From Propionibacteriaceae bacterium (lineage in GTDB: Bacteria; Actinomycetota; Actinomycetes; Propionibacteriales; Propionibacteriaceae): a stretch of 64,000 nucleotides of DNA. The translations under genes were made by a program, and so were the position numbers. The DNA lies in NCBI GenBank assembly GCA_009782915.1, contig WRIC01000004.1, positions 1 through 64,000 of the forward strand, in the 5' to 3' direction. The notes below the pieces were generated by a model. That model had not been told where the DNA came from. It saw only the letters and a program-made list of their open reading frames with translations, and did no database searches. Positions 26,434 through 35,448 of this stretch are shown here, one piece after another (the first letter of the stretch is position 1; each line of letters begins with the position of its first letter).

Positions 26434-27810
26434 TCACTGCCCTGAGACTCGACCCAGGATGTCCTCAATGACTTCCAATCTCTGGGCGATTTGAACCTCC
26501 TGGCCATGGTCAGTGGGTTGGTAGTAGAGAGCTGAGAGAAGATCGTCGGGGAGATAGGTCTGCTGGGCAACACCATGGGGATAGTCGTGAGCATACAGAT
26601 AATCCACACCATGACCATAGGCCTCTGCTGATGAATAGTGGGCATCGCGTAAATGCAGAGGAACTGGTCCACCTTTACCTGCGCGTACGTCTCCTAGAGC
26701 AGAATCAATAGCCGTGATGACAGCATTAGATTTTGGTGCTGTTGCGCAGGCGATCACGCCGTGGGCAAGAATGATTCTTCCCTCAGGCATGCCGATGAGT
26801 TGAACTGCCTGGGCCACCGCCACACACAGATTCAGTGTCTGCGGTGAGGCCATACCAATATCTTCACTGGCAAGGATCATGAGACGTCGGGCAATGAACC
26901 TGGGGTCCTCCCCAGCTGAGATCATGCGAGCTAAGTAATGCAAGCTTGCCTGAACATCTGATCCCCGAATCGACTTGATGAAAGCACTGATGACGTCAAA
27001 GTGCATGTCACCATCGGCGTCATATCTCACCACCGCACGATCCACAGCACTGGCAAGAATCTCCGGGGTGATCAAGGTCTGGCCCTGAGCTTGGGCAGTG
27101 GCAGCCGCCTCCTCCAGATAGGTCAACACCCGTCGCCCATCACCTCCACCGAGTTGAATGAGCGACTGACGTACCTCATCGTCGAGGGTGTAGGACAGAC
27201 CTTGGACAGTACGCAACCCACGTTCATCGACCAAGGCACGATCAATGAGTTTTCCCAATTCAGAAGAATCCAGCGGCTGAAGGGTGAGCAACAAGGAACG
27301 AGACAACAACGGCGCAATCACCGAGAAAGAAGGATTCTCCGTTGTTGCAGCAATCAAGGTGACCAGGCGATTCTCCACAGCAGGAAGAAGCACATCCTGT
27401 TGGGTCTTAGAAAACCGATGAACCTCATCAATGAACAGAACTGTTTTCCGGCCTCGCGCTAGTTCACCGCGGGCTGTGTCCAAGGCAGCTCGTACCTCTT
27501 TCACCCCCGCAGTGACAGCACTCAACTCAACGAAGAGTGAACCAGTAACCTGGGAAACAACTGAAGCAATCGTGGTCTTTCCCACCCCTGGTGGACCCCA
27601 CAGGAAAACCGACATCGGCTGGCCTTCGACCAGTCGACGCAAAGGAGAACCAGGGCCAGTGAGATGATCTTGACCAATAATCTCATCAAGACTTCGAGGG
27701 CGAAGACGTACAGCAAGAGGGCTGTGGTCACCAGCCTCAGACAGGGAGCCGCGCGGGGCTGGTCCCGTGGTGATATTGCCGAAAAGATCCTCGATCATGG
27801 ACTTAGACAT
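26434..27810 (-). CDS. rarA: Replication-associated recombination protein A (RarA/MgsA)
   Basis: AAA+ ATPase related to clamp loaders, acting at stalled forks. 458 residues from ATG 27810; the longer frame overlaps parE. Walker A GPPGVGKTTIASVVS, Walker B VLFIDEVHRFSKTQQD, and the C-terminal MgsA tetramerisation region with SDVQASLHYLARMISAGEDP and YLPDDL. Its first bases overlap the stop of parE. Confidence 0.92.
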   Translation of the reverse strand: MSKSMIEDLFGNITTGPAPRGSLSEAGDHSPLAVRLRPRSLDEIIGQDHLTGPGSPLRRLVEGQPMSVFLWGPPGVGKTTIASVVSQVTGSLFVELSAVTAGVKEVRAALDTARGELARGRKTVLFIDEVHRFSKTQQDVLLPAVENRLVTLIAATTENPSFSVIAPLLSRSLLLTLQPLDSSELGKLIDRALVDERGLRTVQGLSYTLDDEVRQSLIQLGGGDGRRVLTYLEEAAATAQAQGQTLITPEILASAVDRAVVRYDADGDMHFDVISAFIKSIRGSDVQASLHYLARMISAGEDPRFIARRLMILASEDIGMASPQTLNLCVAVAQAVQLIGMPEGRIILAHGVIACATAPKSNAVITAIDSALGDVRAGKGGPVPLHLRDAHYSSAEAYGHGVDYLYAHDYPHGVAQQTYLPDDLLSALYYQPTDHGQEVQIAQRLEVIEDILGRVSGQ

Positions 27811-29905
27811 CAATCCGTTCGGAGTCCACCGTGTAGGCGCCTTCGATAATGAGTTTCTTGCGCGGACCAACCTCATTACCCATCCAGGTGTCAAAGGACA
27901 CTCGGGCGGCTTGCTCATCAGAGATGTTAAGCCGACGAAGAGTACGGTGGGTAGGATTCATCGTGGTTTCAGAAAGTTGATCTGCATCCATCTCACCCAA
28001 ACCCTTGTAGCGCTGGGGCTCCTTGAACTTGATATTCTTCTTTGTCAGCTCCATCACCTTGCGTTGATACTCAGGGTCAGAAAAAGTGTAGATGTATTTC
28101 TCCTGCCCCCTCTTCGGGTTAGTCAACTCGAAGCGATGAAGAGGAGGTACGGCGGTATACACACGTCCTGCTTCCACCAGTGGGCGAAGATAAGTGAAAA
28201 ACAATGTGGCAAGAAGGCATCGGATGTGAGCACCATCGGCATCAGCATCCGCCATGAAAATAACCTTCGAATATCGTGCCCGCTCCAGATCGAAACTGCG
28301 TCCAGAACCCGCCCCAATCACCTGGATAATGGACGAACACTCTGCATTCTTCAACATGTCGTTCACTGAGGCCTTGTGGACGTTGAGAATCTTGCCACGA
28401 ATAGGCATCAGAGCCTGGAATTCAGAGTTTCTTGCCAGTTTTGCTGTTCCAAGAGCCGAGTCACCCTCAACAATGAACAACTCAGTCTTATCAGCATCAT
28501 TAGATCGGCAGTCAGAAAGCTTCGGTGGCATCGACGATGAAGCAAGAGCATTCTTGGCTCTAACAGCTTCACGATTGACCCGCGCTTGTACCCTCGTACG
28601 CGAGGCTTGAACCACTTTTTCCATGACAGCTCTGGCTTGTGGTTTCGTACTCGCCTTCGACGAGGTAAGAAAACTGGTCATCTCTCGTTCAACAACACCA
28701 GCAACAAGTTTTTGTACCGCTGGAGTTCCCAAGACCTCCTTGGTTTGACCCTCAAACTGTGGTTCAGCAAGTCGGACAGTTACCACGGAAGTCATTCCCT
28801 CACAGATGTCGTCTTTGACGATCTCATCAGAGGCCTTCGTGAGCCTCGTACCCTCCAACACCTTGGTGAAAGCCCTTGTCAACCCACGCTCGAACCCTTG
28901 AACATGGGTTCCCCCCTTCGGGGTAGCAATGATGTTCACAAAAGAAGTAGCGCGGGTTTCATAATCTCCGCTCCATCTCAGAGCAATATCAACATCAAGA
29001 TCACGCTCAACATCAGTGGGGATCATGGCCCCGTGGTCATCCAGCATGGGAACAGTTTCAGTGAAAGTCTCATGGCCTTGTAAACGAATAACATCACTGA
29101 CAGGCTCGCCTTGGGTCAGGTATTCGCAGAATTCCGTGATTCCCCCCTCGTGGTGAAACACCTCGGTTTCTTCCACACCATCACGTCGATCAGTCACACT
29201 GATGGACAATCCTGCAATGAGAAAAGAAGTCTGGCGGGCACGCTGGGTCAGACGAGACAAAGACACCTCGGCTGTAGACAAAAAGATTTGATCATCAGGC
29301 CAGTAGCGCACCCGCGTTCCAGTGGTTTTCTTCGATGTTGAACCAATGACTCTTAGCTCGGATTTCTTCTGAAAAGGAGCTTCAGGGCCTTCCCCATCAA
29401 AGACACCTGGAACACCACGTTGGAAACTCATGGCATAGGTCTTGGAGTTTCTATCAACTTCCACATCCATCCGTGAGGCAAGCCCATTAACCACAGACGA
29501 CCCAACACCATGCAAACCACCAGCAGCCTGATAGGTTCCAGAGCCAAACTTGGCTCCGGCATGGAGTTTCGTGAACACGACTTCTACACCGGTCAGTCCC
29601 GTTTTAGGTTCGATGTCCACCGGGACACCGCGGGCATGGTCATGAACCTCCAAGGAGCCATCGGCGTTGAGGAAGATCTCAATCGATGAACCGAAACCCG
29701 CTAGTGCTTCGTCAACAGCATTATCGATGATTTCCCACAGGCAGTGCATGAGCCCTCGCGAGTCAGTAGACCCAATGTACATTGCTGGACGTTTGCGTGC
29801 AGCTTCCAAACCTTCAAGAACGAGCAGATGATGGGCGGCATATTCTCCCGAGGGATGGGTGGAACGCCTCCTGGTAGATGGTTGGTTTTCTTCTTCGACA
29901 CTCAC
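27803..29905 (-). CDS. parE: Type IIA DNA topoisomerase subunit B (ParE/GyrB)
   Basis: 700 residues from a GTG at 29905; an upstream extension would overlap the preceding gene on the same strand. GHKL ATPase: EIIDNAVDEALAGFG and AAGGLHGVGSSVVNGLAS. TOPRIM: LFIVEGDSALGTAKLARNSE and FMADADADGAHIRCLL. C-terminal signature YKGLGEMDADQLSETTM. Located next to sigA as parE is near hrdB in Streptomyces, so ParE is preferred over GyrB; no parC is in the window. Confidence 0.85.
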   Translation of the reverse strand: MSVEEENQPSTRRRSTHPSGEYAAHHLLVLEGLEAARKRPAMYIGSTDSRGLMHCLWEIIDNAVDEALAGFGSSIEIFLNADGSLEVHDHARGVPVDIEPKTGLTGVEVVFTKLHAGAKFGSGTYQAAGGLHGVGSSVVNGLASRMDVEVDRNSKTYAMSFQRGVPGVFDGEGPEAPFQKKSELRVIGSTSKKTTGTRVRYWPDDQIFLSTAEVSLSRLTQRARQTSFLIAGLSISVTDRRDGVEETEVFHHEGGITEFCEYLTQGEPVSDVIRLQGHETFTETVPMLDDHGAMIPTDVERDLDVDIALRWSGDYETRATSFVNIIATPKGGTHVQGFERGLTRAFTKVLEGTRLTKASDEIVKDDICEGMTSVVTVRLAEPQFEGQTKEVLGTPAVQKLVAGVVEREMTSFLTSSKASTKPQARAVMEKVVQASRTRVQARVNREAVRAKNALASSSMPPKLSDCRSNDADKTELFIVEGDSALGTAKLARNSEFQALMPIRGKILNVHKASVNDMLKNAECSSIIQVIGAGSGRSFDLERARYSKVIFMADADADGAHIRCLLATLFFTYLRPLVEAGRVYTAVPPLHRFELTNPKRGQEKYIYTFSDPEYQRKVMELTKKNIKFKEPQRYKGLGEMDADQLSETTMNPTHRTLRRLNISDEQAARVSFDTWMGNEVGPRKKLIIEGAYTVDSERIDV

Positions 29906-29978
29906 GTGGGAGAGTTTATCGTTCACGGGATGTTGGATTGCTTCGAAACCAATGCGTGTTGAAACCTCACAAGAGTTT

Positions 29979-30698
29979 TTAGGAGAAATGATAAGGAACA
30001 GGGTCCTTGGGAAGAAGACCATGCATCTGGCGTACCTTCCCTGAAGAATCCAAGACAATTTCCAAGCGTGAAGAATCTTCGAAAGTAAGCACCAATTGAT
30101 CGCCTCGATCCTCCAAGGGGAGGTTGTGTGCTCCAGCGAACACGGCGATGATGTCCTTGTGGTTTCCAATTCCATAGGACGTGGCTGAGGTAATGATCTT
30201 TGGGGTAGTGAAAGCTGTGGGGGTTTCCAACGAAAGTCGAGGGTCGGTGACCACCACATATATCCTGCCACCAGCGGAAGGAGCTGAGAAGATGGCAGTA
30301 CCCAGGAGTTGAGGGCTGGCAACCATAGCAACAGTCGCCCCCGGGGTCATCCCAAGATCAAGGATCCCTTCCATAGCGAAACGAGGTTGAGTGAATTCCC
30401 ACAGCCCAGCTTCTTGACCAAATTGTCGAAGAGGGTGGGCCCGCTGGATACCTAAAGCCTCCTGATCGACTGTTTCATCTGCCCAGGACCACAGCCATGT
30501 GTTGTCTGCCTGGGCCACTGAGCCAATGACAGCACAGGTGAGACGGATTCCATTCAAGGTGAGAAGCCCCTTGGACAAAGATAATTCCCAGGAGGGGGTA
30601 TCAGTGCCAATGACCGAACTCAACCGCGTTTGACCATCAACCAGCAAGGCTGTGTGCACGCTAGCCCAGGTGTTGAGAAGAGTGTGATCAGCAGTCAT
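29979..30698 (-). CDS. DUF6882-like hypothetical protein
   Basis: 239 residues, soluble. The NTWLWSWADETVD motif and the HPLRQFGQEAGLWEF region are typical of DUF6882 proteins as I recall them; function unknown. It sits three bases downstream of sigA and 73 bp upstream of parE on the same strand, so it may be cotranscribed with the principal sigma factor. The family assignment is from memory of motifs. Confidence 0.65.
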   Translation of the reverse strand: MTADHTLLNTWASVHTALLVDGQTRLSSVIGTDTPSWELSLSKGLLTLNGIRLTCAVIGSVAQADNTWLWSWADETVDQEALGIQRAHPLRQFGQEAGLWEFTQPRFAMEGILDLGMTPGATVAMVASPQLLGTAIFSAPSAGGRIYVVVTDPRLSLETPTAFTTPKIITSATSYGIGNHKDIIAVFAGAHNLPLEDRGDQLVLTFEDSSRLEIVLDSSGKVRQMHGLLPKDPVPYHFS

Positions 30699-30701
30699 GT
30701 C

Positions 30702-32516
30702 TTAGTCCAAATAGTCGCGAAGCACCTGGGAACGTGAAGGGTGACGAAGCTTCGACATTGTTTTCGACTCTATCTGCCTAATACGTTCACGGGTGACCCC
30801 ATATACTCTACCAATTTCATCCAAGGTCTTGGGTAGCCCATCAGTCAAACCAAATCTCATCGAGACAACACCCGCCTCCCTTTCAGACAAAGTGTCGAGA
30901 ACATCATGGAGCTGTTCTTGGAGCAGAGCGAAGTTGACCGCATCGGCAGGAACCACAGCCTCAGAGTCTTCGATCAGATCACCAAATTCTGAATCCCCGT
31001 CCTCCCCCAAGGGTGTATGCAAGGAGATGGGCTCACGGCCGTACTTTTGAACCTCGACAACTTTTTCTGCAGTCATATCCAGTTCATAAGCCAACTCTTC
31101 AGGGGTTGGTTCGCGTCCAAGGTCCTGGAGCAACTGTCTTTGCACCCGAGCGAGCTTGTTGATGACTTCCACCATGTGAACAGGGATTCTGATGGTACGC
31201 GCCTGGTCAGCCATGGCGCGAGTGATCGCCTGTTTAATCCACCAGGTGGCATAGGTCGAGAACTTATATCCCTTGGTGTAGTCGAACTTTTCAACAGCAC
31301 GAATCAAACCAAGGTTTCCTTCCTGGATGAGATCCAGGAAGAGCATTCCACGACCGGTATAGCGTTTCGCCAAGGAGACAACCAAACGGAGATTAGCCTC
31401 CAGAAGGTGGTTTTTCGCCCGCCTGCCGTCTTCACAGATCCATCTCAGATCTGATAAATCGTCGTCAGTGACCGCTGCTTTCGGGTCATTGACTCTCTCT
31501 TCAGCAAACAGCCCGGCTTCAATACGCTTGGCAAGAGAAACCTCCTGTTCAGCATTCAACAAGGCAACCTTGCCAATCTGCTTCAGATAGTCCTTGACAG
31601 GATCAGCAGTTGCTCCCGCAGCGAGAACCTGCTGCTCGGGTTCATCGGTCTCATCAGCGTCCGACAGTGAGAAACTCTCATCCTCAGTGAGCTCTGATTC
31701 CAGTTCAGCTTCCTTCTTGGGTTGGAACTGTGACTCATCAACATCATCAAGACTTCGTTTCACTGTGAATTCCACGTCACCACCCTTGAGAGTGGCGAGT
31801 TTCAGGTCTTCAGCTGACACTCCCAAAATAGCTTGGGCAACCGAGGGTTCAGACGAATCTTCTACCTGCGCGGTTTTCTTGGAGGTACGAGGTTTCGCTG
31901 GGGTTTTCACCTGTCCCGCTGGCGATTTGGCAGTAGTTTTCGCACTGGTCTTTGTTGCCGGTTTGGCTGGGGCCCTGGTGGCAGTCTTTGCTGGAGTCTT
32001 GGATGCTGGTTTTGCCGCGGATGTGGTGGCAGTCTTCGTCGGGGCCTTGGTTGTGGGTTTTGTCGCTGTCTTGGTGGCAGTCTTCGCTGCGGTCTTCGTT
32101 GCCACCTTGGCGGGAGGCTTCGCAGCTGGTTTTGCTGGTGCTTTCGTCGCAGTCTTTGCTGCTGGTTTGGCGGTGGTCTTGGCTACTGGTTTGGCAGTGG
32201 TCTTGGCTGGAGTCTTAGTTGCAGTCTTGGCTGCAGTCTTGGTTGCAGTCTTGGCAGGGGTCTTGGTTGCTGTGGTCTTCGTCACTGTGGTTTTTGCAGA
32301 TGTCTTGACCGCTGCCTTGGTCTCTGGTTTAGTCGCGGGTTTAGTCGCGGGTTTGGTGGCAGTTGTTGCAGGTGTTTTGGCTGGTGGCTTAGTCGATGTT
32401 TTCACCGGCTTATCCTGCGATGTGGTGACGAGGGCCTCAGGTGGTTGTTTCGAGGTTGTCGGCTTCTTTGTGATCCTTGCCTTAATATTCTCCAACACAG
32501 TCTTGCGAGAAACCAT
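30702..32516 (-). CDS. sigA: Principal RNA polymerase sigma factor
   Basis: 604 residues. Residues about 20-220 are a Lys/Ala/Thr/Pro repeat region (KTATK, KPAAK, KTPAK units), as in long actinobacterial HrdB/SigA proteins. Then come region 1.2 ([20 protein letters not shown]), region 2 with [20 protein letters not shown] and [18 protein letters not shown], region 3, and region 4 with [20 protein letters not shown]. Start ATG 32516, with GAAGGAT upstream. It is transcribed divergently from sigB. Confidence 0.95.
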   Translation of the reverse strand: MVSRKTVLENIKARITKKPTTSKQPPEALVTTSQDKPVKTSTKPPAKTPATTATKPATKPATKPETKAAVKTSAKTTVTKTTATKTPAKTATKTAAKTATKTPAKTTAKPVAKTTAKPAAKTATKAPAKPAAKPPAKVATKTAAKTATKTATKPTTKAPTKTATTSAAKPASKTPAKTATRAPAKPATKTSAKTTAKSPAGQVKTPAKPRTSKKTAQVEDSSEPSVAQAILGVSAEDLKLATLKGGDVEFTVKRSLDDVDESQFQPKKEAELESELTEDESFSLSDADETDEPEQQVLAAGATADPVKDYLKQIGKVALLNAEQEVSLAKRIEAGLFAEERVNDPKAAVTDDDLSDLRWICEDGRRAKNHLLEANLRLVVSLAKRYTGRGMLFLDLIQEGNLGLIRAVEKFDYTKGYKFSTYATWWIKQAITRAMADQARTIRIPVHMVEVINKLARVQRQLLQDLGREPTPEELAYELDMTAEKVVEVQKYGREPISLHTPLGEDGDSEFGDLIEDSEAVVPADAVNFALLQEQLHDVLDTLSEREAGVVSMRFGLTDGLPKTLDEIGRVYGVTRERIRQIESKTMSKLRHPSRSQVLRDYLD

Positions 32517-32717
32517 CAATCATCCTTCGTTCCTGCTCAACGAACCGATACCAGGGTAAGAGACATCCTGCTGTGGTCAAGCAGACCAATTATGCACGAC
32601 CACATAGCTTCTTGCAAGCCACGCCCCATGAATACCCAAAAAGTCGTGCCAGTGCTGGGAATGAAAACCCTCACTCTGGTGTTCCATTCTATGAGACTTC
32701 TCATGAAAGGGACCACC

Positions 32718-33647
32718 GTGACAGTCCACCTCGAGCCAGTGCCCACAGAAATGGTCGAACATCGCGATAGTGTCGGTGCATACTTAGCATCCATCGCACG
32801 CCATCAACTACTGACTCCCAGTGAAGAAATCGATTTGGCTAAGAGAATCGAAATCGGGCTCTTTGCCGAACACCTTCTCCAAAGCGACCATAGGAATCGA
32901 ATCGTCAAAGGAAGCGAGGAAGAACTCTCCAGAATCGCTGAAGAAGGTGCGGCTGCTCAACAGCGCTTCATCTCAGCTAACTTACGCCTAGTGGTGTCCA
33001 TTGCACAGAAGTATCGTCGCGAATCACTGCCCTTTCTCGACATCATCCAGGAAGGAAACTTGGGGCTCATCAGGGCAGTAGAAAAGTTCGACTATTCCAA
33101 AGGATTCAAGTTCTCCACCTATGCAACCTGGTGGATTCGCCAATCTATTTTCCGAGGGATTGCAGCCCATGGACATGCGGTGAAACTTCCCGTACACATT
33201 GCCGAACAGATTTCCAAGATTCAAACGTCATATCGGCGACTGTGCAATTCCCTGGGCCAGGAACCAAACCCGAGTCAGCTTGCACAAGACGTAGGCCTTC
33301 ATGAAGCCGAAGTCATAGAACTCACCTCATATATTCGCTCCCATGCGTCCTTGGATGCACCACTGACTGAAGGGGAAACCTTCACCCTCGGTGATCTCAT
33401 TGATCTCACCGACCACACAACCTCCACCATGGCGACCAGTCAGGATGACCTTGAAACCATTGAGACAATGTTGCGTGAACTCGACGAACGCTCTGCGGAT
33501 ATCGTTCGCAGACGTTTTGGCCTCCACGATGGGCGACCGAATCGACTCATCGACATCGGGAAACATTGGGGGATCAGCGCCGAACGAGTACGCCAAATTG
33601 AGCGCACAGCATTAGAGAAACTACAGTCGCTGTCCTTAGCGGCCTAG
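32718..33647 (+). CDS. sigB: Sigma-70 family factor, SigB-like
   Basis: 309 residues from GTG 32718, which has AAAGGGA at good spacing; ATG at 32703 is possible. The frame is open far upstream only because it runs antisense to the sigA Lys/Ala repeats. Region 1.2 (DSVGAYLASIARHQLLTPSE), region 2 ([40 protein letters not shown]) and region 4 (HWGISAERVRQIERTALEKL) are complete. Without the long N-terminal extension it is a primary-like, probably stationary-phase or stress, sigma factor. The end meets the usp gene tail to tail. Confidence 0.9.
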   Translation: MTVHLEPVPTEMVEHRDSVGAYLASIARHQLLTPSEEIDLAKRIEIGLFAEHLLQSDHRNRIVKGSEEELSRIAEEGAAAQQRFISANLRLVVSIAQKYRRESLPFLDIIQEGNLGLIRAVEKFDYSKGFKFSTYATWWIRQSIFRGIAAHGHAVKLPVHIAEQISKIQTSYRRLCNSLGQEPNPSQLAQDVGLHEAEVIELTSYIRSHASLDAPLTEGETFTLGDLIDLTDHTTSTMATSQDDLETIETMLRELDERSADIVRRRFGLHDGRPNRLIDIGKHWGISAERVRQIERTALEKLQSLSLAA

Positions 33648-34507
33648 CGATTGACCAAGGCCACCGGACAATTCGAATGAGCGAGAACTGCTCGCACAGG
33701 TCCACCTACCACGATGGCAGGACGTGGTCGTACGCCAAGAACGAGAAGATCAACCCGTGAAGACTCTTGAATCAGTTCCTCCACCAGCACACCACGTTGG
33801 GACTTGATGGTGATCTCAAGGTCGGGATAGTCGAGCTGGACAGGTTCAACAACCTGCTCGATGCCTGCTAAAACCCGAGCCTCCCACTGGCTTGTTTGAG
33901 CTGGAGACGCAGGAATAAAAGACATCACGGTCGCTGGCTGATCAGGAATAATGTGAATAACCTCCACCTTGGCACCACGCAGCTGCGCTTCCTGGCACCC
34001 CCAGCGTAAAGCAGTATCTCCGGACCCGCCCATAGCCACGGTGATCACACCACAATCACCAGTGAGTTCTGGAGTGGACGCTGCCGAAATGACAACCATG
34101 GGGCATGAAGAACTCGCCACCAGAGACGTTGAGGTGGACCCCACAAACATTCGCTCCAGTCCCGAACTTGCCCGCCTACCCAGAATCAGGATCTCGGCTC
34201 TCTTCGAAAACTCAGACAGAACCCCAACAGGATTGCCGATCACAACATCGCTGTGAATCCTCGCGGAATCAATCCCAAGAGAAAGGGCAAGATCACAAGC
34301 CTGCTGCACGGCAGCCTGACCAGCTTCTTTCAAAATGGAGGGGTCATACATGACTCCCCAGCCTCCTGTGGCCACCGAATCATCAACGCCGTGAACAAAC
34401 CACAGGTCCCCTCCGGTCATTGATGCACGGCCAATGGCAAAACGAGCCGCCCGAATCCCGTCCTCAGATCCGTCAATACCTACCAATATTCTCCCGTGAT
34501 CCGTCAT
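33644..34507 (-). CDS. Tandem universal stress protein
   Basis: 287 residues with two UspA domains. Domain 1 starts ILVGIDGSEDGIRAARFAIG and ends with the ATP-binding loop LGRRASSGLERMFVGSTSTS; domain 2 has VAMGGSGDTALRWGCQEA and GVRPRPAIVVGGPVRAV with the analogous glycines. Such proteins bind ATP and act in stress or dormancy. Its stop overlaps that of sigB on the other strand. Confidence 0.9.
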   Translation of the reverse strand: MTDHGRILVGIDGSEDGIRAARFAIGRASMTGGDLWFVHGVDDSVATGGWGVMYDPSILKEAGQAAVQQACDLALSLGIDSARIHSDVVIGNPVGVLSEFSKRAEILILGRRASSGLERMFVGSTSTSLVASSSCPMVVISAASTPELTGDCGVITVAMGGSGDTALRWGCQEAQLRGAKVEVIHIIPDQPATVMSFIPASPAQTSQWEARVLAGIEQVVEPVQLDYPDLEITIKSQRGVLVEELIQESSRVDLLVLGVRPRPAIVVGGPVRAVLAHSNCPVALVNR

Positions 34508-34509
34508 CG

Positions 34510-35406
34510 CTATCCTGCCTCAGGGTTGTTGTCAGGGAAAGTGGTTTTCCCTTGGAGGCTTGCTGCGAGAAGATCATCGACACCATCAGCAACGGTGGCC
34601 ATCTCTTCCACAGCAAATCTCAGATGGGCGGGAACAAAAGGAACGGCGTAGAGCGACAACACAGCGATGATTTTGTCTCTAACCAGCGAGAACCTCACCC
34701 AGCGACTGTGGGAATTCACGTCGTTGAGTACCTCTGCTGCCCTTGAGCGCCCCGTAATGTCGTGGACCAAAACAGAGAAGAGCCGAATTTCCTGACCATC
34801 ATCGGTGAGTCGAATGAAGATCATGGCTGAGCCCACGCGAATGGCGAAATCACCATCATGGTCTTTCATGGGTGAGGTGCCCAAGATCTCAGCTAGTTCC
34901 TCGTGAATGGCTGCTTCCAATTCAACCATGGTGCGGTAGGCCGTCACCCCTGTGTCGTGGTTCGCCATATCTTCGCCATGTAAACCCTCCACCACGACTG
35001 GTTCAGTCAGCACATCATCGAGAACATTAGAGTGGACGAAAACCGGATGGTCCAAACCAAAGACCATTCTCAAGACATCAACAACCTGTACGGAAAGAAT
35101 CTCGGTTTGCTCCTGGGATTCCTCACGAACAAACTCGCCTGCTTGTTCCTGCCAACCAGCATCAACCAAGGTGGCGATATGGTCAGGTGATAGAAGTTGG
35201 TGATGGAGTTCTGATGGGACACGAGCAGTCAGTTTAGAATTGCGTTCGCGAGTGAAAGTCACATAGTCCTGGGAGGTTTCCCCACCCGATGACCGAAGGA
35301 CTAATGCTTCGGTCTCATCCATCATGGACAAAACTGCAGCTAGCCGAACAGCGAATTTCTTCCAGGCCTGCTCGACGGATTGATCAAAATTGAATTCATC
35401 TGTCAT
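34510..35406 (-). CDS. YbjN/CesT-like (TY-Chap) chaperone-fold protein
   Basis: 298 residues, acidic, soluble. The C-terminal half (FAIRVGSAMIFIRLTDDGQE, IRLFSVLVHDITGRSRAAEV, LNDVNSHSRWVRFSLVRDKI) follows the pattern of YbjN/type III secretion chaperone-like domains common in actinobacteria; in this family the molecular role is unclear. The stop is two bases before the usp start, so the two are probably one transcript. Family assignment by pattern only. Confidence 0.65.
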   Translation of the reverse strand: MTDEFNFDQSVEQAWKKFAVRLAAVLSMMDETEALVLRSSGGETSQDYVTFTRERNSKLTARVPSELHHQLLSPDHIATLVDAGWQEQAGEFVREESQEQTEILSVQVVDVLRMVFGLDHPVFVHSNVLDDVLTEPVVVEGLHGEDMANHDTGVTAYRTMVELEAAIHEELAEILGTSPMKDHDGDFAIRVGSAMIFIRLTDDGQEIRLFSVLVHDITGRSRAAEVLNDVNSHSRWVRFSLVRDKIIAVLSLYAVPFVPAHLRFAVEEMATVADGVDDLLAASLQGKTTFPDNNPEAG

Positions 35407-35448
35407 CAGTGTTCACGCTAGCATGACCGAGCACGCTAGCACCACCAT

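Noticed and set aside
25860-26471. 203-codon plus-strand frame opposite alaS
   Set aside because: Antisense to conserved alaS motifs; no ribosome site or known domain.
31594-32559. Long plus-strand open frames through the sigA N-terminus
   Set aside because: They are antisense shadows of the Lys/Ala/Thr repeat codons; sigA on the minus strand has full domain support. The sigB frame is only real from about 32718.
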